Assembly (NCBI RefSeq): GCF_012489685.1 | Contig: NC_080041.1 | Coordinates: 27,641,780-27,705,779 of the forward strand | From: Lotus japonicus | Taxonomy: Eukaryota; Streptophyta; Magnoliopsida; Fabales; Fabaceae | Direction: 5' to 3' | Length of the DNA: 64,000 nucleotides | Shown: positions 1-9,554 of the stretch, in pieces | Layout of the letters: every line of letters begins with the position of its first letter | Position numbering within the stretch: position 1 is the first letter of the stretch | The notes under the pieces: model-generated | The model's database searches: none | The model's input: the letters and a program-made list of their open reading frames with translations, nothing else | What the model was told of the DNA's origin: nothing | Translations under genes and position numbers: made by a program

Positions 1-369
1 CAATCCATTGAGACTAAAAAGGCACAAGTGGCCTCAAATACCAATGGCCTATTGCCCGCGAAAGAAGAGGTTCTCAAGCTGACTGCTAGGAGAATTCTCA
101 TTGCAGCTGAGTTGTCGAGTGTTGATGCTCGACTGGATGAGCTTCACAGGGAGGTAGCCAGGCTCGAGAAGCAAAAGGCTATGTTGATTGATGAAGGCCC
201 AGCTGTGAATTCTCGACTGAATGCGCTGGCTGCTGAGTGCACGAGTGTGATGCTATCGACATCTCAACTTTCTAAGGAGGTAGCAGCGGAGCAGCGTATG
301 AAGCAAAGCTTGGATTCTAGGATTGCTGCTGCTGGGGTTCAGCTTGAAGCCTTAGAGTCGAGGATTTAG
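1..369 (+). CDS. T1 antisense ORF B, C-terminal part (partial, coiled-coil)
   Basis: An open frame enters from the left edge in frame 1 and stops at TAG 367-369. The 122 visible residues are rich in Ala, Leu, Glu, Lys and Arg with heptad-like spacing, so a long coiled coil is likely; no catalytic motif is seen. It lies between the T1 integrase and the missing LTR and is opposite in sense to gag-pol, as in Tat elements with antisense ORFs. The start lies outside the window. Its partner at 886-1359 is also coiled-coil-like, and both are followed by T-rich tails with a shared run (TTGGCAAT near 488 and 1420), which suggests duplicated 3' ends. I do not recognise a function. Confidence 0.6.
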   Translation, partial: QSIETKKAQVASNTNGLLPAKEEVLKLTARRILIAAELSSVDARLDELHREVARLEKQKAMLIDEGPAVNSRLNALAAECTSVMLSTSQLSKEVAAEQRMKQSLDSRIAAAGVQLEALESRI

Positions 370-788
370 ATTTCATAATTGTGGTTTTATTGTAATGGCC
401 ATGGATCTATTGTGGCCCTTGTTGCCAACTTTGTAACAATCATTCCTGTACCTTTATTCGACTTTTGATTAATGGATGAATTTGTGTTGGCAATGCTTGA
501 TACGCTTTATTTCTCGATTCGCATTTTATTGTCGATTCAGTCTTTGTCATATTACTTCCTGCATTGTATTGCTAAGTTTCACACCATTTAACTTGGTGCT
601 TAATCTAACCTTTCAACTTCCAAGTTTCTTTGAAAACCACGATAATTTATAACGCTCTTATCACGTTCTTGTTCAACGACTTAAGAACTTCCTCCACTTG
701 TGGTGGTGGTTGACGTGGCTTGCTGTGTTTGGCTGACGCTTTGGTAACTGCATGCTTGCATTAATGCAGTTGTTTGTTACCTCCCTAT
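370..788. other. Spacer between the two antisense ORFs of T1
   Basis: About 420 bp of AT-rich sequence with no coding. The first part looks like a 3' UTR of the upstream ORF (T-rich, with TTGTAATGG and TTTGTAACAA runs). The second part leads into a TATA box at 789 and so probably holds the promoter of the next ORF. Confidence 0.4.
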
Positions 789-795
789 TATAAAT
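789..795 (+). promoter_or_regulatory. TATA box of T1 antisense ORF A
   Basis: TATAAAT lies 97 bp before the ATG at 886. About 30 bp downstream is a CAACAAC stretch, a common plant start-site and leader context, followed by a CT-rich leader. The ATG itself has a good context (ACCATGG). Confidence 0.5.
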
Positions 796-885
796 GGGGC
801 CGTTTTTACTCGTCTTTCAACAACAACTCTTTTTCTTTCCATTCCCATCTTCTTCCTGCGATCTAAGAACCTTTCATCCTTCACC

Positions 886-1359
886 ATGGATAGCAGACTT
901 ATTCTTCGTCGTATCAGGGACTTGGCTTTCCAGGAGAACCTTTTCCAGAACCTGTATGACTCCACTGCTGGCCTTGATGAGCTTCTAGGGCTCATTGATC
1001 AACTGCTTCATAGGCCAATCATCGCGCGCGTTAGAATTCCTCTTTAGGAGTTCCAGGGGCTTCTCTTGGAGGCCAAACCTCTGTTTGAAGAATTCCGGGA
1101 ACTTTCGGTAATGGTGTTCTTTCAGGAACACCAAATAGATGAGTGGAGGGAGAAATTCGATTTTCTCCAGGCCTCTTTGAATCAGCAAGACCCTGAAGGT
1201 CTTGTTCGATCAGTCGTCGAGATTCTTGCAGCCTCCCTTGAAGACTTGGTTGCTCGTCAAAAGAAGGCTCGACTTGAGGGCCAGATGGTGGCGCTGGTGG
1301 ATCGATTAGCACCCATGCAAGCTAAATATGACGGATACAGAGCTATTTTTCCTTTTTAG
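886..1359 (+). pseudogene. T1 antisense ORF A, broken by one stop
   Basis: ATG at 886 in a strong context (ACCATGG) opens a frame of 157 codons ending at TAG 1357-1359, with one internal TAG at 1045-1047. The internal stop sits where CAG would keep the frame (a CHG-context C-to-T change). The predicted protein is acidic and helical, rich in Leu, Glu and Gln, and is probably a coiled coil; no known domain is visible. It converges on the integrase end of T1, 82 bp away on the other strand. A TATA box 97 bp upstream suggests its own transcript. The minus-strand frames over it look like shadows because they lack plausible protein composition. Confidence 0.55.
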
Positions 1360-1441
1360 GTTTCTAGTTCTATTTGTATTTTGCCATACCTGTAATCTTT
1401 CTGATCAATGAATGTGATTTGGCAATTTCAATGCTTGTGTT

Positions 1442-1822
1442 TCATTCGATTTTAAGCTCGTGCAACATTGGCTTATATGCTTTTAAATACTTGCCATTTA
1501 TCGTAACACATTGGCGCTGATTACTCAATTCCTTAATTACATAAGCATTATTGGGTAACGCTTTCTCGACTGTAAATGGCCCTTCCCAATTGGAGGTCCA
1601 TTTCCCATAAGCTCTATCCTTTTTATCCATTGGGAGAATAACTTTCCACACTTAATCACCTGTAATAAAAGATCGACCTTTAACCTTTTTATTGTATGCT
1701 TTAGCTATGCGATCCTTTTGCCTTGTCAAAACGTCCAGTGCCAAGAGCCTTTCTTCGTCGAGGTTGACCATTTCGTCTAGCATCATATTCCAGTAAACTT
1801 CACTTGGGATTTCCTCTTGTCT
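1442..1822 (-). pseudogene. T1 integrase C-terminal domain (broken)
   Basis: The minus strand encodes the end of the integrase. The frame starts after a frame change near 1823-1830, runs through a linker rich in Arg, Lys and Asp, meets a TAA at 1652-1654, and continues in the same frame to a stop at 1442-1444. The last 69 residues have the usual shape of the gypsy integrase tail (GPFTV, then NAYVI, then NGKYLKAY). Nothing like a full chromodomain is seen, as expected for Tat, which is not a chromovirus. Confidence 0.75.
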
Positions 1823-2325
1823 TTAAATTCGACATGATTGCAAATATACTTCTGCGGGCAGCACGGCTTCTTGGCCATAGGCCAGTCGAAAAGGCGTTGT
1901 TCCAGTCGCTTCCCTTGGTGAATTCCTGTAAGCCCACAAGACTTGGCTTAAGGATTCATGCCAACTTTTTGGTTTTCGACCCACATGCTTTTTGATTAAG
2001 CTTATTAGAATTTTATTAGCCGCCTCTACTTGGTCGTTTGCCTGAGCGTAGTAAGGGGTCGAGGTTAAGAGTTTGATCCCCCAGGATTCTGCAAAAGCTG
2101 CCACTTTGCGTCCGACAAATACTGTGCCTTGGTCCGTCGTAATTGACTCTGGTAATCCAAATCGATACACGATATGGTTTTGCATAAACTCGATTACCGT
2201 TTCCTGTGTTACGTTCTGTAATGGAATGGCTTCGACCCATTTAGTGAAATAATCGACTGCCACAATGATATACTTGTGCTGCTTTGATGAGGCTGGGTGA
2301 ATTTCGCCAATTAAGTCTATTGCCC
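1823..2325 (-). pseudogene. T1 integrase catalytic core (DDE)
   Basis: The three acidic residues of the rve core can be placed: D in VDYFTKW, D in TTDQGTVF, and E in NDQVEAANK, with the usual spacing. The core catalyses strand transfer of cDNA into the genome. It is in a different frame from the zinc-binding part upstream (frame change near 2325, an extra G in a G-run) and from the C-terminal part (near 1825). Confidence 0.85.
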
Positions 2326-2778
2326 ACCCCTAAAAGGCCATGGCTTGATAATAGAGTGCAATTCGCTGGCTGGCACGTGCTGGATTCCTGAATGTTTTTG
2401 ACAATCTTGACAGCCTCTTGCATATTCAATGCAATCTTTCATGATAGTTGGCCAATACAAACCTTGCCTAAATAGGATCCATTTCATTTTTGTCCCTGCT
2501 TGATGAGCACCACACAGGCCGTCATGAACAGCTGATACAGCTATAAATGCATCGTCCTCGCTTAAGCATTTCAATAATGTGTCGTCGACGTTCTTTTTAA
2601 ACAACTCGTTGCCTAAAATGGTGTAACTTAGAGCCCTGTACTTAACTTTTCTATCAGTTGACCCTACTGGGTTCCGCAGGTACTCGACAATTGGCTTTCT
2701 CCAATCGTTGGAGGTTAGATTATCAATACACATAATGTCGAGATCCGATGGGCTCAGCTTTTCCTTGATCTTAATTAG
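2317..2778 (-). pseudogene. T1 integrase N-terminal zinc-binding domain
   Basis: An HHCC finger is visible: H in VHDGLCGAH, the second H eight residues on, then the CQDC pair after LYWPTIMKD. It is in the same frame as the RT/RNase H block but is cut from it by a stop at 2779-2781. The frame ends at a stop near 2317 because of the frame change before the catalytic core. Confidence 0.8.
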
Positions 2779-4225
2779 CTATGTCAGCTTTAGTATATCT
2801 ACCATATACCCAGAAGCAATTTGCGCCAATTCATTGGCTTCTTGGTTCTCTACTCTAGGAACATGACCTATTCCAACCTCGTTGAACTTAGCCAACAAAT
2901 TATTTGCTTTTACATAATATTTGGCTAGATGCTCGCTAACGCACTTGTATTCTTTGGTAAGCTGCTTTACCACCAACTCAGAATCTCCTTTTATGACAAC
3001 GTTCTTTGCCCCCAGAGCTAGCAAGATCTCGAGGCCTGATATCAGTGCCTCATACTCGACTTCATTGTTCGAGCAATTGCCCTTGATCCTAAATTTGAAC
3101 TTAGTGGGGATGCCTTGCGGCGACATGATGAACATCCCGATTCCAGTTCCATTTCTATGGCTAGAACCGTCGAAGTATAATTTCCAAGGCTGTATGCCCA
3201 CGTAAGTCACGATTTCTTTAGGCACAGTATGATCTGCTAAGAAATCAGCAACCGCTTGTCCCTTAATTGCTTTTAGTGGGACATAAGTTAATGAATATTC
3301 GGTTAGGGCCAAAGCCCATTTACCAATTCGACTATGCAAGATTGGTTTGGATAACATGTGCTTTATTATATCATAATGAGAAAAAACCATTACATCGATT
3401 GGCTTTATATAATATTTCAACTTTATACAAGAGAAGTACAGGCATAGACACAATTTCTCGATCATAGTGTATCGAGTTTCTGCGCCACTTAACACCCTAC
3501 TCAAGTAAAATATGGCTCTTTCGTTGCCATCTTCATCTTCCTGAGCCAGCATACTCCCAATGGTTTCATCTGTGGCGGAAATATACAGCTTCATTGGCCT
3601 CCCCTTGATGGGTGGTACCATTACAGGTGGATTGGACAGGTACTTTTTGAGTTCATCGAATGCCTTTTGGTGTTCTGCTTCCCAGCGGAACACATCTTCC
3701 TTCTTTAGTCGAAGAAGTGAGGAAAATGACTTGGTCTTCTCGCTAAGGTTGGTAGTGAATCTTCTTAGGAAGTTAATCTTCCCCAATAACGATTGTAGTT
3801 GCTTCTTGCTGGTTGGTGGACTTGTGTCGAGAATGGCTTTAGCTTTGTTTTTGTTGATTTCGATGCCCTTTTTGTGCACCACAAAACCCAAAAAATCACC
3901 TGCAATAACACCAAAGGCACATTTAAGGGGGTTCATCTTTAAGCCATATTTCCTCATCCTCTCAAAGGATTTCCTCAGATGGGATAAATGGTCATCCCTT
4001 GATGGGGACTTCACCACAATATCATCAATGTAAACCTGCATAAAAGTTTCAATAAAATCATGAAAAATGGTATTCATTACCCTTTGGTAGGTCGCACCAG
4101 CGTTTTTCAACCCAAATGGCATGACCACCCACTCGTATGTCCCCAAGGCACCGGGACATCGAAAAGCTGTTTTCGACACATCTTCTTCTGCTATGAAGAT
4201 TTGGTTGTAGCCTGAATAACATCCA
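2779..4225 (-). pseudogene. T1 reverse transcriptase C-half, RNase H and second (archaeal-type) RNase H
   Basis: The 466-residue open frame begins inside the RT fingers/palm. The RT box YIDD lies near residue 50. The usual gypsy RNase H follows near residues 195-290; its first catalytic Asp position reads LYISATDE, so it looks degenerate. A second RNase H follows near residues 333-440 with LYFDGSS, NNEVEYEAL and GDSELVV, the Asp-Glu-Asp set of the archaeal-type domain that Tat elements are known to carry. The frame continues towards integrase but stops at 2779-2781. The upstream RT part is in another frame (a missing base near 4222). Confidence 0.88.
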
Positions 4226-4700
4226 ACAAGCTTAAGTATTCGTGACCAGCAGCGGAATCCACCATCATCTCGGCAATAGGCATGTGATACTCATCTTTTG
4301 GAGTGGCAGCATTGAGATCACGAAAGTCGATACAAACCCTCATCTTCCCATTCTTCTTGATTACTGGGACCACATTGGCTAACCAATCTACATATCGAGC
4401 TGTTCTGATAAATTTGCATCTGAGGAGTCTTTCGATTTCTTCCTTGATTTTCACCAACACATCTGGATGGAACCTCCTGGGTAATTGCTTGACTGGTTTC
4501 TTGTCTTCTTTGATGGGTAACTGAAATTCCACCAGTTCTCGACTAAGTCCTGGCATCTCATCATAATCCCAAGCGAAACAGTCCTTGAATTCCTTGAGTA
4601 ATTTCACCATCCTATCCTTTAACTCTGGGTCAATAAGAGCACTGATATATGTTGGCCTTTTCCCCGAGCCATCACCTAAGTCCACTTCTTCCAAAGGGTC
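4191..4700 (-). pseudogene. T1 reverse transcriptase, N-terminal part
   Basis: The 167 residues include the Tat-type lead-in (LLKEFKDCFAWDYDEMPGL), the fingers (RRFHPDVLVKIKEEIERLL) and the VCIDFRDLN motif of gypsy RT. A one-base loss near 4222 shifts it out of frame just at the LLD motif. It is in frame with the linker 4701-5069 but separated from it by TAG 4701-4703. Confidence 0.85.
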
Positions 4701-5069
4701 CTAAGCTTCCATTTTCTTGGAAATGTCGATCGCTGGCGTCTCGAAACCCAATGGGCTATCATCATAGATGCAATCCAGCCTCAAATTGCGGAGGTCTTCA
4801 AATTCTTCGACACTCTGCTCGTCTTCTTCCAAACACGTGTTATCCTTATTCGTTGTTGCCTCCTCCTGAGGTGTCAATTCGACAGGCAGGAATGAGACAT
4901 TAGCTTCGTCAATAGCCATTTCTTTGGCCATTCTTTCGGCCTCTAAGGCCGTCCTTATTTTGTTTTCGGCTGCGTAAGCCGAAATTCGAGCTATGCTCGA
5001 ATTAATCTTCTTTACCACTGGTTTGCCACTCACTAGTGGCATCCTTTTCTTCATCGCTGTGCCATCCAC
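4701..5069 (-). pseudogene. T1 protease-RT linker segment
   Basis: The 122 residues have no recognisable domain. The segment is acidic in its second half and sits between the protease ORF and RT. It overlaps the end of the gag-protease ORF (5002-5069) in another frame, so a frame change lies in this overlap. It ends at TAG 4701-4703, a position where CAG would restore the reading frame into RT. Confidence 0.7.
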
Positions 5070-8000
5070 TCATGGCATCAGGTTTGCATGCTTCATTGAG
5101 GTTTAGACCCCGGATGGGATCCAATGTCACTGAGTACTCTGAGTATGGGTTGAAATATTGATTAGCCACTGTGTCTAAAGGAGCAATTGTGGCTAAACTC
5201 TTCTCGAAATTCTTCTTACCAACGTAGCCTGTCTCTGCTAAATAGTAGCTTTGATCTGCTTGTACATTTTCGACAACTCCATCAGCCTTCCAAATGGATA
5301 TACGTTGGTGTAAAGTTGAAGGCACTGCCCCCACGCCATGAATCCATTCTCTTCCCAGCAGCAAATTGTAATTGGCCTTTGAAGGGACCACAATGAACAA
5401 TGTGGAGCAGGCCACTGTTCCTACGGTTATGTTCAGCATGATTGCCCCCAGGGAAGAACCTGTCTTTCCTTCATAATCAGAAAGTACCATATCATGTGGG
5501 ATTAGATCTGCTTCAGTTTTACCCAACTTCTTGAGCATGAACCCAGGCATCAGGTTGATTGCAGCTCCCCCGTCGACAAGGACTTTATTAACTCCTTTCT
5601 CTTTGACCTTCGCCCAAACAAATAGTGGTTTCAAATGGCTCTTCATCTGCTCGGTTGGCCTATGGAAAATAGCTCTCTCATCCTCGACAGATCCTCTCTG
5701 CATCACATAATAACACAAAGGGTTATCATCTGGTTCCTCTTCGACATAGTAGTCTTCCTCGCTTTCAGTGATCTCTGAGATTCTATCGAATTCTGCAGGT
5801 AAGATGGACACTATGCAGATGATGTTAAGGTCTTCCCCGTCACTGTCGTCGAAATCCTCGAGCATGTCTTCATCTTCATCTTCGACAACATCTTTCCCCT
5901 TTTCTTTGGCTGGGTTTGGTGGCGCAGTTGTTCCCTGTTTGATGGCGTGGTCTAGCTGATTGATAATCGACGCCACACTAGGTTCATTGCGAGGGTTGTC
6001 TTCTGGCTTTATGTCCCATAGTGAACGGAACTTGCCACCTCTTTCCTTCTCAGCTTTCCTTTTCCTCAGGAAACGTCTGAACTGAGTTCTGGTCATTTGC
6101 TCGGGAGCATAATAGTTCCCAGAACCATAGGAGTAGCTTCGTGAAACACGGGAATTGTTGATGTAAGAGGATCCCTGGCCCAAGTCGATTTTCTGCCACT
6201 TTTGGTGTTGTCTTGGCCTAGGAGGCGCTGGCCTGAACCATTGGTTTTTTGGTAACCCAGCATCAGGGACGTAAGTCTTGTCTTTACTTCTCGGCTTCTG
6301 GTCTTTATGGCCATCGAGTTCCTGGCCTCTCTCAACCCACTCCTCGTGGGGATACTTCAGCCTTCTAGACACAGGCACTTTGTTCTGATAATGCCTTTTC
6401 ATTTCAGAATCTTGGTAGGCTTTGGCTGCAGACTTGTCGAAGACGGCGCTGCATCGGGGGCACAACATGACTACTTTCTCGTCATCCTTGCTCCGGGACA
6501 AAAACTCAACAAGAGTTTCTCCGGCCTTAGGGTAAACCTCTTCCAAGCTCACCTCTTTCTCGACCTCTGGCGCTTCGACAGCAATGTTTTCCTCCTTCGC
6601 CTCTCCAAGTGTCAAACCCAGATCTAGCTTTTCAGAAATGTCGACCATGCCAATGTAGAAAGGCTCTACATAGTTGGCCTCAGCTATCTGCAATGGGTCA
6701 GAGTCAATCTTCATTTGGTTTTTGGCTTTTTCATCATACTTGAGTCTTCCTGAATCCAATGCCCCCTGCACAAGATCCCTGAAACGAACACACTGTGAGG
6801 TCCAATGACCAAAAAAGTTGTGATATTTACAGTATTTCTTCCCTTTCCTTTGCTCAGGAGAGGGAAGTTTTTGGTCTTTAGGGACCACAAGCAAACCATC
6901 AGACACAAGTATATCATAAATTGCATCACATTTGGTCACATCAAAAGTATAAGTTTTTACTGCAGGAATCGTATTCTTGGGGCTTTCTACCCCGAGTTTG
7001 TTTTCATATGGTTTCAATGCTTTACAAACATAAGGATCGCCTGGCTGAAGCTCAGCCAGATTGACATCATTTAAGTCGACGTCTGCAGGGACTTCTCGAT
7101 AGACACATGGACTTTGACACACTGGATCAGTATCTATGTATGCTACCTTCTCCTTCTTTTGCCACTTAGTAGTCTTGGCCCTTTCTTCAGACTTTTCGGC
7201 CTTTAGCAATTCGATGTGCCTCACTCCGTCTGCGAGTAAAGACATATCTCGAATGTACTGAGTGTCGATTTTCTTTCTAATGGAATACTCTAGACCACCA
7301 GCGGCTAAGACAACTAGCTCGTGTTCAGGGACGTGGGTGAAACATCGAGATTTAAGCATCCTAAACCTGTTTAGATAATCATCAATGGACTCTGCTGGCT
7401 TCCTTTTGACACTAGCCAAATCTTTCAAACTCACTTTGCACTCTCCCCTAAAGAATTGTCCGTGGAAAATTCTCTCCAACTGGGCCCATGTATGGACTGA
7501 CCTAGGAGCGAGGGTGGTGAACCAGGTAAATGCATTCTTAGTTAAAGAACTCGGGAAGTACTTCATTTTCAAGTTTTCATTGATGGCTAAGTCCCCTGCT
7601 TCGATTTGGTACCTGGCTATGTGTTCTACAGTAGACTCCCCTGAATCTCCGGAGAACTTAGTGAATTTGGGGACCTTCCAGCCTCGAGGAAGCTCTGATT
7701 CGAGAACTTCCTCTGTAAAGGCCGACACAAAATGGGGTCTATTCGCGAAACCCACGTTGAAGCCATGTTGGTTCAACAATTGTTCCACAACAGCAGCAAC
7801 ATTTTGTTGCCCCCCAGTGTTCTGGTGTCGAATTTTTTCTAGCACACCATCAGCGTGTTCTTCCCTGTTTACCATGTACACATTTTGCAATGGTGGTTGC
7901 ATTGCCTCGTTTCCCCCAAACAAAGGGTTTGCCCCCATATCTTGGCGTTGTGGCGCTTGATAGCGCACAGGGGCAGGGACATGGTTAGGCAATGGGATTT

Positions 8001-8196
8001 GGTTAATCCCTGGTATTGGTTGAATTTCGACTGGTGCCCCCAGGGTTGTAGCCAAACGATCCATTTGACGTGCCAAATGCTGGTTATTGGCATTATTATT
8101 TTGGAGCACAGGGTTAATTATTTCGCCTATCTGACGAGATAGCATGCTAACCATTTCGTGGTTACTATCATCTACTTGCTGCCTAATGGCTTGAAG
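5002..8196 (-). pseudogene. T1 gag-protease ORF (1050 residues)
   Basis: This is the longest open frame of the window. A retrotransposon gag domain lies around residues 150-290 (WFTTLAPRSVHTWAQ near 220). A Tat-type zinc finger CKYHNFFGHWTSQC (C-x2-H-x4-H-x4-C) lies near 440. An acidic stretch with EDEDEDMLED precedes the aspartic protease at about 860, whose active site reads VDGGAAINLMP, the Tat variant of D-T/S-G. It packages RNA and cleaves the polyprotein. It is in frame with the N-terminal segment above it but separated by TGA 8197-8199, a CGA-to-TGA-compatible stop. The frame ends at 5002, just after the protease region. Confidence 0.85.
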
Positions 8197-8646
8197 TCAA
8201 CCAGTGTTCATACCTGTAGACAAATAAACTTGTGAACTAGACCCAGGAATAGGGCCAGGAGGACTAACTCGACTACTCCCTAAGTTCAACATTGTCCCAT
8301 TTGCCCCAAAGGGGGGTATGCTGAATGGGGGAACATTCTCAGGGAACGTCGAATACGTGCCTTGTATGCCTTGCATCACAGATATAGGCATACCATAAGG
8401 CATGTCTCCTCTTATAACCGTTGGAACAAGTTGTGCCTGCACTGATGTAGATACAGGCATTTCTGCAACTGCAGAAATTGCCACGTTCTGGGTTGGCACG
8501 GTGGTGCCAGGCTCCATCCCAGTAGGCACTTCTTCATTACCGCTACTCCCCCCGGGACTGCCCTGATTGCCCACGTTAGACCCTTGGGGGGAAGTTCTTC
8601 CTCGATTGCTTGCCATGCTCACAGTCTTACCACTTCTCAGGTGCAT
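8197..8646 (-). pseudogene. T1 gag N-terminal segment
   Basis: ATG at 8644-8646 begins MHLRSGKTV, the expected position for the polyprotein start about 100 bp after the primer binding site. The 149 residues are Ser, Pro, Gly and Thr rich and of low complexity. The frame is the same as the 1050-residue ORF below it, with a single TGA at 8197-8199 between them. Confidence 0.7.
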
Positions 8647-8748
8647 ATAAAACGTAAATCACAATCAAGGGAAGTAACAAATACCAAATATCATGCAATA
8701 AACTAAACACACAAAACGCTTCTGTAAAACTTAGTTTTCACAAAAACG

Positions 8749-8766
8749 ATCCCACCAGGTGTGCCA
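8749..8766 (-). other. T1 primer binding site
   Basis: On the minus strand, three bases after the LTR end, the sequence reads TGGCACACCTGGTGGGAT. The TGG start and the position are those of a tRNA-primed PBS. I cannot say which tRNA without a tRNA set. Confidence 0.65.
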
Positions 8767-8769
8767 ATT

Positions 8770-9554
8770 TGTTTACACTGATTTTTGGTAAACAAATATC
8801 ATCTTTGTTCGACTAAAGGAAGTTTAGATTTCAGGGTCCTTTTGAGAAAACGCTTTGCCAAAGTGTTGTGTGTGAATGAGTGTGTTCTCGACAACAACGA
8901 GCAATTCAGGTGAAACTAGATTTCATTAAACGTGAGTCAGGTACAAAGAAGTAGAGTAAATTAAAATAACATGAAAACTACGTGAAACGTAGAATTCGAA
9001 AAACAAACTACACAAAGGGACTGGAAATTGACAAGCTGAAATGCAAGAAAACTAAAATGCTGGTTCTGCAACGTACTCCTCCATCATCACGTCTTGCTCC
9101 TTGAGTCTCATTGATGCGGACATTAGAGCTTTCTGGTGAATTTTTCAGAGTTTGAGTTGGGAACCCTCTTTCTGAATTGGATTCTCCTATTTATAGAGCT
9201 TCATGCTCCGCGTGTCCTTGACGGTTTTCCTCCTCAATAGATAGGTTAGTGAGTCTGGTTTCTCCCACGATCTGATGCTTGCTCCGGAAGTTCCACGCAT
9301 AGTGGTGGAGATCGTGTGCTTCAACTGCTTCAACCGTTTCCTGACCACGTTTTCGACTAACGTGGTGAGAATCTGACTTGGTCAATGCGACACGTGTTAC
9401 ATGTGCCTGGATTTAGCAGTAATTGCTAGTTGTTGAATTCGGCTGTCTCCTTAACTTGGTGCCTTTTCCTTTTTCTTTCTTTAATCCAAATTCGACTACC
9501 TTGGGTGTTTTGGGCCGAATGTGCTTTTTCTTGGGCCAAAATATTGGGCCAACA
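8770..9554 (-). repeat. T1 5' LTR (785 bp)
   Basis: In element sense it starts TGTTGGCCCA and ends GTGTAAACA (TG...CA), next to the PBS. A TATA box (CTATAAATAG on the minus strand, 9187-9196) marks the promoter for the gag-pol RNA. The region has no ORF of its own. The other LTR is off the window, so age cannot be estimated. Confidence 0.75.
9187..9196 (-). promoter_or_regulatory. TATA box in T1 LTR
   Basis: CTATAAATAG on the minus strand, about 360 bp into the LTR, upstream of the likely R region and the PBS. Confidence 0.55.

Larger units (their letters stand above)
1..9554 (-). mobile_element. T1: Tat-lineage Ty3/gypsy LTR retrotransposon, left end outside window
   Basis: Read on the minus strand, the order is LTR (9554-8770), primer binding site, gag, protease, reverse transcriptase, two RNase H domains, integrase, and then two plus-strand ORFs between integrase and the missing second LTR. 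A second, archaeal-type RNase H domain and an antisense ORF after integrase are established traits of the Tat lineage (Grande, RIRE2, Retand). The polyprotein has several in-frame stops and at least four frame changes, so this copy is dead. The second LTR is not seen in 1-885, so the element must run past the left edge. The 5 bases after the LTR end (9555-9559, CATAC) are the candidate target duplication and cannot be paired here. Confidence 0.85.

Noticed and set aside
777..1312. Minus-strand frames opposite T1 antisense ORF A
   Set aside because: Shadows of the plus-strand ORF, which has the better start, promoter and composition.
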